22,530 bases of DNA, taken from the IMG/VR virus record IMGVR_UViG_3300025769_000922, positions 1 to 22,530 of that record. One strand, written 5' to 3'. The translations under genes were made by a program, and so were the position numbers. This DNA is from a virus. The notes below the pieces were generated by a model, which worked only from the letters and a program-made list of their open reading frames with translations, did not search any database and was not told the origin of the DNA. Below, piece after piece: positions 22,375 to 22,530 of the stretch (position 1 is its first letter; each line of letters begins with the position of its first letter).

Positions 22375-22530
22375 TTTTAAGATACTTATCTAAGGTTTCT
22401 AGAGCTTCTTGACCGCTCCAGCAGACACAAGCGTAGTAGCCGTTTAGGTTTAACTGCTTTAGTACCTGATGCTGGTCAGGGCTTACTCGATTGGGCTTTA
22501 CTTTCATCTCAATAAAAAGACCGTTGTATT
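22364..22530 (-). CDS. VRR-NUC domain nuclease, C-terminal part (partial, 5' end outside window)
   Basis: On the minus strand the frame is open from the window edge to a TAG at 22364-22366, giving about 54 residues. It reads GLFIEMKVKPNRVSPDQHQV, then LNLNGYYACVCWSGQEALET and a final DKYL helix. The E-x-K pair in IEMK and the conserved Gln in SPDQ are the active-site features of VRR-NUC, a PD-(D/E)xK nuclease family common in phages and related to Holliday-junction resolvases and FAN1. The 'G-Y-x...G-x-x-A...YL' end matches the family too. It would act on branched DNA in replication or recombination. The N-terminal half with the first acidic residue is outside the window. Too short in this window to stand out as a gene by length. 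Confidence 0.8.
   Translation of the reverse strand, partial: YNGLFIEMKVKPNRVSPDQHQVLKQLNLNGYYACVCWSGQEALETLDKYLKNEI

Noticed and set aside
1-22530. Stop-codon reassignment as found in some environmental phages
   Set aside because: TAA, TAG and TGA each terminate plausible genes at tight junctions, and no essential gene is interrupted by any of them.
1-22530. tRNAs, CRISPR arrays, insertion sequences or integrase/attachment sites
   Set aside because: No gap is longer than 54 bases, no transposase or integrase motif is present, and the only tandem repeats are in-frame coding repeats.

Overview
This window is the late (virion structural and lysis) region of a short-tailed, podovirus-like dsDNA bacteriophage, probably from an uncultured or environmental lineage. 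The plus-strand gene order follows the P22/T7 pattern: portal, scaffold, major capsid protein, decoration-like protein, terminator, head-tail adaptor, gp10-like tail hub protein, DNA-ejection proteins, tail fibre, lysis genes. No tail sheath, tape-measure or terminase gene is visible; terminase would be expected left of the window. The standard genetic code applies, since TAA, TAG and TGA all end plausible genes. GC content is moderate (a little over 40% by eye). Genes are packed with ATGA, TAATG and GTGA overlaps. No gene-free stretch exceeds 60 bases, so there is no room for tRNAs, CRISPR arrays or long regulatory regions.

Layout. (1) 1-585: the Gln-rich coiled-coil C-terminus of the portal protein, cut by the window edge. 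(2) 586-6630: an unusual block of five accessory structural genes between portal and scaffold. It includes a 1042-residue beta-helix protein and a 478-residue protein that share a related C-terminal region; these look like adhesins or decoration/tail-associated fibres. (3) 6623-9423: a small conserved gene, the scaffold, the HK97-fold capsid protein and a capsid decoration-like protein, followed by a clear hairpin terminator at 9434-9453. (4) 9478-14806: a conserved HHH-like small protein, a head-tail adaptor with an inserted carbohydrate-binding-like module, a glycine-zipper membrane-active protein, a repeat-containing Gln/Arg-rich protein and a gp10-like tail hub protein. (5) 14806-19291: three probable DNA-ejection (internal virion) proteins, the last ending in a lytic transglycosylase domain. 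(6) 19295-20230: tail fibre with a conserved N-terminal attachment region and a compositionally different C-terminus. (7) 20232-21823: lysis-region genes: a DUF5675 protein, a TM plus coiled-coil protein, a Sec-exported Cys-rich protein with 18 cysteines, and a Pam3-gp28-type holin. (8) 21820-22530, minus strand: an unrecognised gene and the C-terminus of a VRR-NUC nuclease. These probably belong to a DNA-metabolism operon that converges on the late operon with overlapping stop codons.

Together, the genes in 1-9423 would build and fill the capsid, 9478-20230 would build the short tail and the ejection apparatus that crosses the cell envelope, and 20232-21823 would lyse the host. The most interesting parts are the exported Cys-rich protein in the lysis cassette (no classical endolysin is present), and the adhesin block between portal and scaffold, whose largest gene has codon use unlike the capsid genes. 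Family names come from recognising sequence patterns without any database search.
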